DNA of 17,144 nt from SM23-32 sp964434535 (lineage in GTDB: Bacteria; Planctomycetota; Brocadiia; SM23-32), in the NCBI GenBank assembly GCA_964434535.1, contig CAYSWA010000048.1:1-17144 (forward strand). Reading direction: 5' to 3'. A program made the position numbers and the translations under genes. Shown one piece after another: positions 1-7,131 of the stretch. Position 1 is the stretch's first letter; each line of letters begins with the position of its first letter. Under the pieces are notes generated by a model, which was not told the origin of the DNA, searched no databases, and saw only the letters and a program-made list of their open reading frames with translations.

Positions 1-234
1 CGGGGCTGCGACCGCTGCAACAACATCGGCTACTACGGGCGGATGGGCATCTTCGAGATACTCGCCCTCAACAACGTGCTGCGCGAGATGATGCTCCAGG
101 GCGCCTCCACCCAGGAGATCCGCGCCGCCAGCCGCAAGCAGGGATGCCGCTCCCTGCGCCAGAGCGGGCTGCTCGCCGCCTACGACGGCCTGACCACCCT
201 GGAGGAGGTCGCCCGCTCCACCCTCGCCGATTAG
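1..234 (+). CDS. GspE/PilB-type secretion ATPase, C-terminal fragment (5' end outside window)
   Basis: The frame is open from base 1 and stops at TAG 232-234, giving the last 77 residues of a longer protein. The fragment begins GCDRCNNIGYYGRMGIFEIL. This matches the second half of the zinc-binding tetracysteine motif (CxxC, then GYxGRxGIxE) of GspE/PilB ATPases, which power type II secretion and type IV pilus assembly from the cytoplasmic face of the inner membrane. The helical tail after it (a region with REMMLQGASTQEIRAA, ending with LTTLEEVARST) fits the usual C-terminus, where conserved Leu and Glu-Val-Arg residues close the protein. Only this end is present, so the Walker A, Walker B and Asp box cannot be checked, and GspE and PilB cannot be told apart. 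The family assignment is strong; the specific system is open. Confidence 0.88.
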   Translation, partial: RGCDRCNNIGYYGRMGIFEILALNNVLREMMLQGASTQEIRAASRKQGCRSLRQSGLLAAYDGLTTLEEVARSTLAD

Positions 235-270
235 CTCAGCCCTTTCGGCGCCGGCCGGCCCCGTCTCTCC

Positions 271-299
271 TTGCGCGGCCCCCCGCGCGCCGGTAAGGT
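271..299 (+). promoter_or_regulatory. Predicted sigma70-like promoter of the sulfatase gene
   Basis: A -35-like TTGCGC (271-276) and a -10-like TAAGGT (294-299) are separated by 17 bp. The expected start near 306 gives a leader of about 42 nt before the ATG at 348. The TTGCGC/17 bp layout recurs before the amidohydrolase gene at 1844-1872. The -10 is a partial match to consensus, so this is a prediction. Confidence 0.5.
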
Positions 300-347
300 G
301 GCGCGGCTCTGCTCGCCCCCCTTGTGCCAGCTTCGAAGGAGCCGCCG

Positions 348-1679
348 ATGGCCGACAGGCCGAACGTCCTCTACCTGCACTCGCACGACACCGGCCGCTA
401 CGTCCAGCCCTACGGGTTCAACGTCCCCACGCCGGCCATCCAGCGCCTCGCCGAGGGGGGCGTGCTCTTCCGCCAGTGCTTCTGCGGCGGGCCGACCTGC
501 TCCCCCAGCCGCGCCGCGCTGCTCACCGGCCAGTCCGCCCATGCCAGCGGAATGATCGGCCTCGCCCACCGGGGCTTCTCCCTCAACGAGGGCCGCCAGC
601 ACCTGGTCCACACCCTCCGCCCCGCCGGCTACCACGCCACGCTGATCGGCGTGCAGCACGTGACCAACTGGCGCAACCGCGGCGCCGAGGGCATCGGCTA
701 CGACGACGTGGTGCACCTGGAGGACGCCTGGGACACGCGCGAGATCGCCGCCCGCACCGAGGAGTTCTTCCAGGGCCCGCCGGACGCGCCGTTCTTCCTC
801 TCGGTCGGCTTCGTCCATACCCACCGCGACTTCCCCGAGCCCGGCCCGGCCGAAGACCCCCGCTACTGCCGCCCGCCGCTGCCGATCGCCGAGACGCCCG
901 AGACGCGCTACGACATGGCCTGCTACCAGGCGAGCGCCCGCATGCTCGACGAGGGCATGGGCGCCGTGCTCGACGCGCTGGAGGCGAGCGGCCTCGCCGG
1001 CGAGACCCTGGTGATCTGCACCACCGACCACGGCATCGCCTTCCCCGCCATGAAGTGCAACCTGACCGACCACGGCATCGGCGTGATGCTCATCATGCGC
1101 GGGCCGGACGGCTTCGAGGGCGGGCGGGTCTGCGACGCGCTCCTCTCGCAGATCGACATCTTCCCCACGCTCTGCGAGCTGCTCGACATCGACCCCCCGC
1201 ACTGGCTCACGGGGCGCTCGATCATGCCCGTCATCCGCGGCGAGGCCGACCAGGTGAACGAGGAGGTCTTCTCCGAGGTCACCTACCACGCCGCCTACGA
1301 GCCGATGCGCTGCGTGCGCACCCGCCGCTGGAAGTACATCCGTCGCTACGGGCCGGACCACGGCGGGCGCTGGCAGCCGGTGCTGCCCAACTGCGACGAG
1401 AGCCCGAGCAAGGACCTCTGGCTCGCGCACGGCTGGGCCGAGCGGGCCATCCCCGAGGAGCAGCTCTTCGACCTTCTCTTCGACCCGAACGAGGCGCAGA
1501 ACCTGGCCGGCGAGCCGGCCCGCGCCGACGTGCTCGACCAGATGCGCGGGCGGCTCCAGCGCTGGATGGAGTCGACCGACGACCCGCTGCTCGACGGCCC
1601 CGTCCCCGCCCCGAAGGGCGCGGAGGTCAACGACCCGGCCGGCGCCTCACCCAGCGACCCGACCATCACCATCGAGTAG
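348..1679 (+). CDS. Sulfatase, heparan N-sulfatase-like (formylglycine-dependent, no signal peptide)
   Basis: Predicted 443-residue sulfatase of the alkaline-phosphatase-like fold, hydrolysing sulfate esters or N-sulfates. Catalytic Cys51 lies in the signature CSPSR followed by AALLTG, where it would be converted to formylglycine by a maturase encoded elsewhere. Other landmarks are an N-terminal HSHD motif (His13, Asp14), the metal-site TTDHG (Asp227, His228) and Lys236. The overall layout (GMIGL after the signature, a VHTHRDFP segment, a C-terminal basic WKYIRRYG) resembles the human SGSH-type/arylsulfatase A family, as do many planctomycete paralogues. A frame extension to a GTG at 324 exists, but ATG 348 follows GAAGGA (335-340) with 7-nt spacing and starts directly before the conserved PNVL strand, so 348 was chosen. 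No signal peptide is visible, unlike most bacterial sulfatases. His13 replaces the first Asp of the usual DD pair. Substrate is unknown; the gene appears monocistronic. Confidence 0.9.
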   Translation: MADRPNVLYLHSHDTGRYVQPYGFNVPTPAIQRLAEGGVLFRQCFCGGPTCSPSRAALLTGQSAHASGMIGLAHRGFSLNEGRQHLVHTLRPAGYHATLIGVQHVTNWRNRGAEGIGYDDVVHLEDAWDTREIAARTEEFFQGPPDAPFFLSVGFVHTHRDFPEPGPAEDPRYCRPPLPIAETPETRYDMACYQASARMLDEGMGAVLDALEASGLAGETLVICTTDHGIAFPAMKCNLTDHGIGVMLIMRGPDGFEGGRVCDALLSQIDIFPTLCELLDIDPPHWLTGRSIMPVIRGEADQVNEEVFSEVTYHAAYEPMRCVRTRRWKYIRRYGPDHGGRWQPVLPNCDESPSKDLWLAHGWAERAIPEEQLFDLLFDPNEAQNLAGEPARADVLDQMRGRLQRWMESTDDPLLDGPVPAPKGAEVNDPAGASPSDPTITIE

Positions 1680-1843
1680 GCGGGGGCCTGGCTCAGACGT
1701 GGAGGCGGGACCAGGCGCGCGCCAGGTGCAGGAACGCCCGCGTGTAGGCGTGGCCCTCGCCGGCCCGCTCGGCGCGGGCTCTCGCGCGTGTGCACGCGGC
1801 GCAGGACGAGTATACGCGATGCTTCAACGCCTCTCGGCGCTCG
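1680..1843. other. Intergenic stretch, no confident gene
   Basis: This gap between the sulfatase and the amidohydrolase promoter holds no convincing gene. A G+C-rich inverted repeat, CGCGTG/CACGCG, lies at 1785-1798. A 67-codon open frame on the - strand (1693-1896) runs through it and into the promoter. Its 3' two thirds have codon-like G/C third positions, but it has no visible ribosome binding site. It may be a gene remnant or chance. Confidence 0.4.
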
Positions 1844-1872
1844 TTGCGCGGCGGGCGGAGCGCGGCTAAACT
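1844..1872 (+). promoter_or_regulatory. Predicted promoter of the amidohydrolase-dehydrogenase operon
   Basis: TTGCGC (1844-1849), a 17-bp spacer, then TAAACT (1867-1872). The expected transcription start near 1879 leaves a 37-nt leader before ATG 1916. The A+T-rich -10 is conspicuous in this background. The next gene, 2830-3846, has no promoter of its own and should depend on this one. Confidence 0.55.
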
Positions 1873-1915
1873 CGCCCCTTCCGAGACGTGATCCACCGAT
1901 CAGGAGTGCCGCCAC

Positions 1916-2809
1916 ATGGCCGCGCTGAACGTCGCGCTCCTCCAGATGACGCCGTGCGGGAGCGACCAGGACGCGAACCTGCGCAAGGGCGAGGGCTTCT
2001 GCCGCCGCGCCGCCGCCATGGGCGCCGACCTCGCCCTCTTCCCCGAGATGTGGAACGTCGGCTACACCCTCGGCTTCGAGGAGGGCCGCGAGGAGCCCGG
2101 CGCCGGATGGGGCGACGGGGCGGTGGACGCCGACGGGCCCTACGTCTCCCACTTCCGCGCGCTCGCCCGCGAGCTGGAGCTGGGGATCGCCCTGACCTAC
2201 CTGGAGAGGTGGGACGGCCCGCCCCGCAACACCGTCTCCCTGATCGAGCGCAGCGGCGCCGTCGCGCTGACTTACGCCAAGGTGCACACCTGCGCCTTCC
2301 TGCCGCCGGAGGCCAACTGCACGCCGGGCGACGGCTTCCGCGTCTGCACGCTCGACACGGCGGCGGGCCCGGTGCAGGTCGGCGCAATGATCTGCTACGA
2401 CCGCGAGCACCCCGAGAGCGCCCGCGTGCTGATGCTGGGGGGCGCCGAGCTGATCCTCACGCCGAACGCCTGCTCGCTCGACGACCGGCGCCTGGAGCAG
2501 TTCCGCGCCCGCGCGTTCGAGAACGCCGTCGCCCTCGCCATGACCAGCTACGCCGCGCCCCATCCCTACTGCAACGGGCGCTCGTGCGCCTTCACCGCCA
2601 ACGGCGACCTCCTCGTGCAGGCCGGCAAGGGCGAGGGGATCTACCTGGCCGCCTTCGACCTGGAGCAGATCCGAGAGTACCGCTCCACCACCGTCTGGGG
2701 CAACGCCTTCCGCAGGCCGCACGCCTACGGGCCGATCACGGCGGGGCGGGTGGAGGAACCGTTCAAGCGTAGCGACGCCCTGGGCCGGCCCTACGAGGGC
2801 AGTCCGTAA
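1916..2809 (+). CDS. Carbon-nitrogen hydrolase (nitrilase superfamily amidase)
   Basis: A 297-residue cytoplasmic amidohydrolase. The Glu-Lys-Cys triad of the nitrilase superfamily is intact: Glu44 in LALFPEMW, Lys122 in LTYAKVH, and Cys160 in GAMICYDREHPES. The last motif is typical of the amidase branches (N-carbamoylputrescine amidase, beta-ureidopropionase, omega-amidase) rather than true nitrilases, so hydrolysis of a C-N bond in a small amide or carbamoyl compound is expected. Length is normal for the family. The start is ATG 1916, with AGGAG at 1902-1906 and 9-nt spacing. The gene is followed after 20 bp by the zinc dehydrogenase, so the two are probably co-transcribed and may act in one catabolic route. 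The exact substrate cannot be assigned from sequence alone. Confidence 0.9.
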   Translation: MAALNVALLQMTPCGSDQDANLRKGEGFCRRAAAMGADLALFPEMWNVGYTLGFEEGREEPGAGWGDGAVDADGPYVSHFRALARELELGIALTYLERWDGPPRNTVSLIERSGAVALTYAKVHTCAFLPPEANCTPGDGFRVCTLDTAAGPVQVGAMICYDREHPESARVLMLGGAELILTPNACSLDDRRLEQFRARAFENAVALAMTSYAAPHPYCNGRSCAFTANGDLLVQAGKGEGIYLAAFDLEQIREYRSTTVWGNAFRRPHAYGPITAGRVEEPFKRSDALGRPYEGSP

Positions 2810-2829
2810 CCGGTGACGAGGAGCGTGTC

Positions 2830-3846
2830 ATGCGACAGGCGGTGATGACCGAGCCGGGACGGATCGAGCTGCGCGAGGCGCCCGAGCCGGTGCCCGGCCA
2901 GGGACAGGTGCTGCTGCGGATCCGGCGCATCGGGATCTGCGGCAGCGACGTGCACGTCTGGCACGGGCGGCATCCGTTCACCGGCTACCCCGTCGTGCAG
3001 GGGCACGAGTTCTCCGGCGTGGTGGCCGCCTGCGGGCCCGGCGTCGAGGGCGTGCCGGTCGGCGCGCCGGCGACGGCCCGGCCGCAGATCGTCTGCGGCG
3101 AGTGCCCGGCCTGCCTCGGCGGCCGCTACAACATCTGCCACCAGCTGAAGGTCGAGGGCTTCCAGGCCCCCGGCTGCGCGCAGGACCTCTTCGCGACCGA
3201 CGCCGAGAGGCTGGTCGTGCTCCCCGACGAGTTCACCTGCGAGCAGGGGGCGATGGTCGAGCCGGCTGCGGTCGCCGTGCACGCCACGGCCCGCCCGGGC
3301 CCGATCGATGGGCGCAACGCCGTCGTGCTCGGCGCCGGCACCATCGGCAACCTGGTGGCCCAGACGGCGGGCGCGCGCGGGGCGAACGTGCTGGCAACCG
3401 ACGTGAGCGGGTTGCGGCTCGAGGTCGCCCGCCGCTGCGGCGTCGCGGCCACGGCCGACGTGAGCGAGCAGCCCCTCGCCGAGGCCGCCGGGAGGGCCTT
3501 CGCCGGCGAGGGCTACGACCTGGTCTTCGACTGCGCGGGGGCCGAGTCGGCGCTCGAAGCCGCCATCGAGGGCATCCGCAAGGGCGGCACCGTCGTGGTG
3601 ATCGCCGTCTACGGGGAGAAGCCCCGCGTGCCGCTCGCCTTCGTGGCCGAGTGGGAGCTGGAGATGATCGGCTCGCTCATGTACCGCCACGAGGACTACG
3701 TGGAGGCGGTCGCGCGGATCGCCGACGGCGAGGTGCGCACCGCGCCGCTCGAGTCCCGCCACTTCCCGCTTGAGCAGTTCGCCGACGCCTACCGCTTCAT
3801 CGACGAGCAGGGCCTCGAGGCCATGAAGGTCTTCATCGACCTCTGA
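2830..3846 (+). CDS. Zinc-dependent medium-chain dehydrogenase (sorbitol/threonine dehydrogenase-like)
   Basis: A 338-residue MDR-superfamily dehydrogenase, oxidising an alcohol group of a polyol, sugar acid or amino alcohol. Catalytic zinc ligands are Cys37 (GICGSD), His59-Glu60 (QGHEFSG) and possibly Glu144. The structural zinc site is the cysteine set Cys89, 92, 95 and 103 (CGECPACLGGRYNIC). The Rossmann fold carries GAGTIG (168-173), and Asp191 at the end of the second strand favours NAD over NADP. The usual GDRV turn before the structural zinc lobe is replaced by VPVGAPATARP, an unusual variant. ATG 2830 is preceded by GAGGAG (2818-2823) with 6-nt spacing. The 20-bp gap to the upstream amidase indicates an operon. 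The substrate class is inferred from the subfamily resemblance (L-idonate, sorbitol, threonine and galactitol dehydrogenases) and from the carbohydrate-related neighbours. Confidence 0.9.
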   Translation: MRQAVMTEPGRIELREAPEPVPGQGQVLLRIRRIGICGSDVHVWHGRHPFTGYPVVQGHEFSGVVAACGPGVEGVPVGAPATARPQIVCGECPACLGGRYNICHQLKVEGFQAPGCAQDLFATDAERLVVLPDEFTCEQGAMVEPAAVAVHATARPGPIDGRNAVVLGAGTIGNLVAQTAGARGANVLATDVSGLRLEVARRCGVAATADVSEQPLAEAAGRAFAGEGYDLVFDCAGAESALEAAIEGIRKGGTVVVIAVYGEKPRVPLAFVAEWELEMIGSLMYRHEDYVEAVARIADGEVRTAPLESRHFPLEQFADAYRFIDEQGLEAMKVFIDL

Positions 3847-3865
3847 AGCCGTCATCGCCCGCCCG

Positions 3866-3895
3866 TTGATTTGCCGGGAGCCTGGCGGATACATT
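3866..3895 (+). promoter_or_regulatory. Predicted promoter of the glycoside hydrolase gene
   Basis: TTGATT (3866-3871), an 18-bp spacer, then TACATT (3890-3895). The expected start near 3902 gives a leader of about 46 nt before ATG 3948. It lies just after the dehydrogenase stop codon, so the hydrolase can be expressed separately from the amidase-dehydrogenase operon. Confidence 0.55.
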
Positions 3896-3947
3896 GGCCC
3901 CGCAGAGGGGACGGCGCCGCCCCACCGGGGCAACGAGGGGACTTGCG

Positions 3948-6080
3948 ATGGCTTCGACTGAACAGATGAGGGACTGGTTTGCGTTCCGGCCCGCGAGGGA
4001 CGACTTCGCGCCGAACGCGCTCGACTGCTCGCGCTTCATCGAGGCGCCGGCCGGCCGGCATGGCTTCCTCAAGGTAGACGGCGAGCGGTTCGTCTTCGAG
4101 GACGGCACGCCGGCCCGCTTCTTCGGCGCCCAGCTCCACCGCATCTACGACGAGGAGACCGCCGACTACGTCGCCCGCCGGCTGGTGAAGCAGGGCATCA
4201 ACATCGTGCGCTACCACGGCATGATCGGCGTCACCGACCGCGAGGCCGACACCGTGCTCGCCTACGACGAGGGGCGCTGGGCGGCGCTCGACCGCACGCT
4301 CCACCGCCTGGCCCAGGCCGGCGTCTACGTCATCCTCGACGTCGACTACTACCTGCGCGTCAAGCCCGGCGACGGCGTCTCCGGCCTGCCCCGGGGCGGC
4401 AAGACGCCGTTCCTGACCTTCTTCAACGAGGACGTCATCCGCATCAAGCGCCGGCGCATGAAGGACATCTTCACCCACGTCAGCGCCGCCACCGGGGAGC
4501 GCTACTGCGACGACCCGAGCATCTGCCTGGTGGAGATATGCAACGAGGATTCGCTCCTCTGGCACGGCGTGGACGACCTGCCCGAGCCGTTCATGGCCGA
4601 GCTGGAGGACCGCTTCAAGGCGTGGCTGCGCGAACGCTACGGCGACGTGGACGGCCTGCGCGAGGCGTGGTCCGTCGGCGGGCAGGTCGCCCTGGCCGAG
4701 AACGAGGGCCTCGGCGAGGGCCAGCGCATGGCCATGATCCCGATGTGGCAGTTCCGCGAGGACCACCTGCGCTGGCACTCCGAGCGCGCCCGCCGCGCGC
4801 AGGACCAGCTCCGCTTCCTGCTCGCGCTGGAGACGGCCTACTTCACCGAGACGCGCGACTACCTGCGCGAGATCGGCGTCCAGGCCCCCATCTGCGGCAC
4901 CAACTGGCAGGGCGGCGGCTTCACCACCCGCATCCACCTGCGCGGCCAGGCCGAGCTCGACTACGTGGACCGCCACGGCTACTGGGACCATCCCCAGGGC
5001 GAGGGCAACTCCAAGTGGCGCATCGCCACCTGCCGCTTCTACAACCTGCCCATGGTCACCGCCGTCGTGGTCGGCCCCGACGAGCTGCAGGAGAACAACG
5101 TCGGCAACCTCGTGCTGAGCAAGGCGTGGGAGCGCGTGCTCGGCAAGCCGATGACCGTCAGCGAGTGGAACACCTGCCTGCCGAACGAGTACTGCCTGGA
5201 GGGCACCGGCCTGATGGCCGCCTACGGCATGCTCCAGGGCTGGGAGGTGCCGCTTCAGTTCGGCTACTTCAGCCCCGACTGGCAGCCGAAGCTCGGGCCC
5301 GGCTCCTTCGACATGCTGGCCAACCCGCCGCAGCTCCTCCAGTTCCCCGCCGTCGCCACCATGTGGCACCGCCGCGACGTGCGCGAGGGCCGGCTCGTCG
5401 CCGAGAAGCTCTACGGCCCCGAGGACCTCTTCGAGCCGGTCGAGGACCGCCAGCCCCTCCCGCTGACGGCCGCCTGGGTCGGCAAGGTCGGCTACCGCTT
5501 CGTCGACGAGCCCCGCCAGCCGGTCGTCGAGGACATCTCCGCCCATTGGGACCAGGTCAACCTCACCGCCCGCTCCATGACCGGCCAGCTCTGCTGGAAC
5601 GCCGGCGACGGCGTCGTCACCATCGACACCGCCGCCACCCAGGCCGTCATCGGCTTCCTCGCCGAGGGGCCCCACGAGCTGAAGCTCATCACCTTCGAGA
5701 GCACGGCGCCCTTCGGCGCCCTCTACGTGACCTCGCTGGACGACGCGAAGCCGGTCGACAAGAGCGAGCGGCTCCTGGTCAGCGCCGTCGGCCAGGCCCG
5801 CAACACGGCCATGGAGTGCGAGGTGACCGACAAGGTGCAGACGGTCATGGGCGCCCCGCTCTACGCGCTGAAGGAGGAAGGGGAGGCGCCGATCCTGCTC
5901 CGCGCCGTCACCGGCGAGCTGACCATCCGTTCCCGCCACGCGGAGGCGCTCAAGGCATGGACGCTCGACGTGAACGGGCGGCGCCGGGAGGAGGTCCCCC
6001 TCGAAGTCGCCGACGGCTCCGCGACGCTGCGGCTGGCGAGGGAGCACGAGGCCGTCTACTACGAGCTCGCCGTCGAATAG
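3948..6080 (+). CDS. Clan GH-A (cellulase/GH5-like) glycoside hydrolase, intracellular
   Basis: A 710-residue protein with a TIM-barrel glycosidase domain (roughly residues 30-470) and a C-terminal beta-sandwich-like region (about 520-710). Two acidic motifs have the clan GH-A pattern: Asn199-Glu200 in CLVEICNEDS as likely acid/base, and Glu406 in MTVSEWN as likely nucleophile, about 200 residues later as expected. Strand-like segments GINIVRYHGM and VYVILDVDYY support the barrel. ATG 3948 follows GAGGGG (3935-3940); the frame extends to 3894, but that start lacks a ribosome binding site and lies between the predicted -10 and the ATG. There is no signal peptide or membrane segment, which is notable for this fold and suggests hydrolysis of an imported oligosaccharide or glycoside. 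The linkage cleaved is unknown; the family could also be an unclassified GH-A group. A membrane-anchored protein gene follows after 30 bp. Confidence 0.8.
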   Translation: MASTEQMRDWFAFRPARDDFAPNALDCSRFIEAPAGRHGFLKVDGERFVFEDGTPARFFGAQLHRIYDEETADYVARRLVKQGINIVRYHGMIGVTDREADTVLAYDEGRWAALDRTLHRLAQAGVYVILDVDYYLRVKPGDGVSGLPRGGKTPFLTFFNEDVIRIKRRRMKDIFTHVSAATGERYCDDPSICLVEICNEDSLLWHGVDDLPEPFMAELEDRFKAWLRERYGDVDGLREAWSVGGQVALAENEGLGEGQRMAMIPMWQFREDHLRWHSERARRAQDQLRFLLALETAYFTETRDYLREIGVQAPICGTNWQGGGFTTRIHLRGQAELDYVDRHGYWDHPQGEGNSKWRIATCRFYNLPMVTAVVVGPDELQENNVGNLVLSKAWERVLGKPMTVSEWNTCLPNEYCLEGTGLMAAYGMLQGWEVPLQFGYFSPDWQPKLGPGSFDMLANPPQLLQFPAVATMWHRRDVREGRLVAEKLYGPEDLFEPVEDRQPLPLTAAWVGKVGYRFVDEPRQPVVEDISAHWDQVNLTARSMTGQLCWNAGDGVVTIDTAATQAVIGFLAEGPHELKLITFESTAPFGALYVTSLDDAKPVDKSERLLVSAVGQARNTAMECEVTDKVQTVMGAPLYALKEEGEAPILLRAVTGELTIRSRHAEALKAWTLDVNGRRREEVPLEVADGSATLRLAREHEAVYYELAVE

Positions 6081-6110
6081 GCAGGCCGGGCCCGGCCCCG
6101 GGGGGATGAA

Positions 6111-6956
6111 ATGACTGAGCAGCCCGTCGCCCGCCGGCAGCGCGCGGGGCTGCTGCTGGCGCTGCTGCTGATCGCCGCGGCGGCGCTCGGGGCATGGCTC
6201 CACCTGCGCCGGGGGCCGGCCGTCGAGCTGCGGCTCCGCCTGGAGCCGGGGCAGAGCTACGCCTTCCACAAGCATGACTCCACGGCCGTCGAAGGCGGTG
6301 AGATGGCGGGCCAGGTCCAGCTCGTGGCCGTGGACTACACGTTCCGCGTGCTCGGACGCGACGCCGCCGGGATCATGGACGTGGCGGTCACCTGCGACGG
6401 CGTGCGCGTCAGCGAGCGGGAAGCGGAGCCGGCGGGGGAGTCCGCGCGGCCGGCTCGGGCGCTCGGCGAGATCCTCCAGCGCCACTTCGCCATGCGCCTC
6501 TCTGCGCGGGGACGCGTGCTGGAGCTCTCGCCCCCGTCCGACGCCGAGCCGGGGGCCGGCGCCGATGCGTGGGCCAACGTCGTTCGGCGCATCCTGGAGG
6601 ACTCGCTCGCCGTCTATCCGGCGGGCCCGGTGCGGGTGGGCGAGTCCTGGGCGGTGGAGGGCGCGGGCCCGGCGGCGGCGGTCGGCGGCGCCCGCGAGCT
6701 GCGCCTCGTCGGCCTCTCGGAGCAGACGGCGCAGGTCGAGCTCGCCGGCGAGGTCTCGGCCGCCGGCGCGGAGGACCTGCCGCGCGTCGGCGCGCTGGCG
6801 GTGGCGCGCAGCACCCGGGGCGCCATCGAGCTGGACCGGCGCAGCGGCCTGATACGTTCCTCGGAGCTGACCTACCGGCTGGCGGTCCGCCTCGGCGCCG
6901 GCGCCGAATCCGTCGTCCGCATCACCAGCGCCACCCGCATGCGGCAGAGCCCCTGA
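6111..6956 (+). CDS. Membrane-anchored protein of unknown function, DUF6263-like
   Basis: A 281-residue protein with a basic N-terminus (ARRQR) and one hydrophobic segment (residues 12-29, mostly Leu/Ala), then an exported domain rich in beta strands. Features such as LRLEPGQSY near the start, a central GPVRVGESWAVE and a late ELDRRSGLIRSSELTY resemble DUF6263-type envelope proteins common in planctomycetes. That match is from memory of the pattern and is only moderately certain. The ATG at 6106 opens a two-codon frame, so ATG 6111 is the first usable start. The ribosome site is weak (a G-rich run 5 nt upstream). It lies 30 bp after the glycoside hydrolase and has no visible promoter, so co-transcription is likely. 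No catalytic residues can be named; a structural or ligand-binding role is possible. Confidence 0.7.
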   Translation: MTEQPVARRQRAGLLLALLLIAAAALGAWLHLRRGPAVELRLRLEPGQSYAFHKHDSTAVEGGEMAGQVQLVAVDYTFRVLGRDAAGIMDVAVTCDGVRVSEREAEPAGESARPARALGEILQRHFAMRLSARGRVLELSPPSDAEPGAGADAWANVVRRILEDSLAVYPAGPVRVGESWAVEGAGPAAAVGGARELRLVGLSEQTAQVELAGEVSAAGAEDLPRVGALAVARSTRGAIELDRRSGLIRSSELTYRLAVRLGAGAESVVRITSATRMRQSP

Positions 6957-6961
6957 AGGCC

Positions 6962-6977
6962 CCCGGAACGCGCCGGG
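6962..6977. terminator. Weak hairpin between the DUF6263-like gene and tRNA-Ser
   Basis: A 5-bp inverted repeat CCCGG (6962-6966)/CCGGG (6973-6977) with a 6-nt loop follows the TGA at 6954-6956. It could serve both converging transcripts. There is no T tract, so it is only a possible terminator. Confidence 0.25.
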
Positions 6978-6980
6978 CGG

Positions 6981-7068
6981 TGGCGGAGGGGGAGGGATTC
7001 GAACCCCCGGAGGCTCACGCCTCAGCGGTTTTCAAGACCGCCGCTTTCGGCCGCTCAGCCACCCCTCC
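6981..7068 (-). tRNA. tRNA-Ser(UGA)
   Basis: An 88-nt class II tRNA on the - strand. The acceptor arms GGAGGGG (7068-7062) and CCCCTCC (6991-6985) pair fully, followed by discriminator G and an encoded CCA (6983-6981). The anticodon stem GCGGT/ACCGC encloses loop CTTGAAA, so the anticodon is UGA (+ strand TCA at 7032-7034), reading UCA codons. A long variable arm, typical of tRNA-Ser, precedes the T arm with its TTCGAAT loop. The promoter is immediately upstream (7075-7083). Confidence 0.97.
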
Positions 7069-7074
7069 ACCCGC

Positions 7075-7083
7075 ATTATAGCA
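7075..7083 (-). promoter_or_regulatory. Extended -10 promoter of tRNA-Ser
   Basis: Read on the - strand, TGC followed by consensus TATAAT (7080-7075) forms an extended -10 element. No good -35 hexamer lies 16-18 bp upstream. Standard geometry puts the transcription start at or within a base or two of 7068, the first nucleotide of the mature tRNA. Confidence 0.65.
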
Positions 7084-7114
7084 GAAAGGCGGCCCGCGAC
7101 GACCGAGCCCTCCC

Positions 7115-7131
7115 GCGCCGGAGGCCGGCGC
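7115..7131 (-). terminator. G+C-rich hairpin directly after the DUF6785-like gene
   Basis: A perfect 7-bp inverted repeat, GCGCCGG (7115-7121) and CCGGCGC (7125-7131), with a 3-nt loop abuts the stop codon (7134-7132) of the - strand membrane protein gene. There is no U tract after it, so it resembles the U-less hairpins of G+C-rich genomes. Termination is inferred from position and stem strength only. Confidence 0.45.

Noticed and set aside
231..1430. 399-codon - strand frame opposite the sulfatase
   Set aside because: Compositional shadow of the sulfatase gene with no recognisable motif.
1785..1798. CGCGTG/CACGCG inverted repeat as a terminator of the sulfatase gene
   Set aside because: It is more than 100 bp past the stop, has a tiny loop and no T tract, and such short G+C palindromes are expected by chance here.
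3852..6485. 877-codon open frame on the - strand opposite the glycoside hydrolase
   Set aside because: It is antisense to a gene with clear motifs, has low-complexity His/Val/Leu/Glu-rich text, and arises from absent A/T-rich stops in very G+C-rich DNA.
6569..7081. + strand frame running through the tRNA-Ser region
   Set aside because: Its end (FEPPEAHASAVFKTAAFGR) is the typical translation of the antisense strand of tRNA-Ser, and the rest is a shadow of the DUF6263-like gene.
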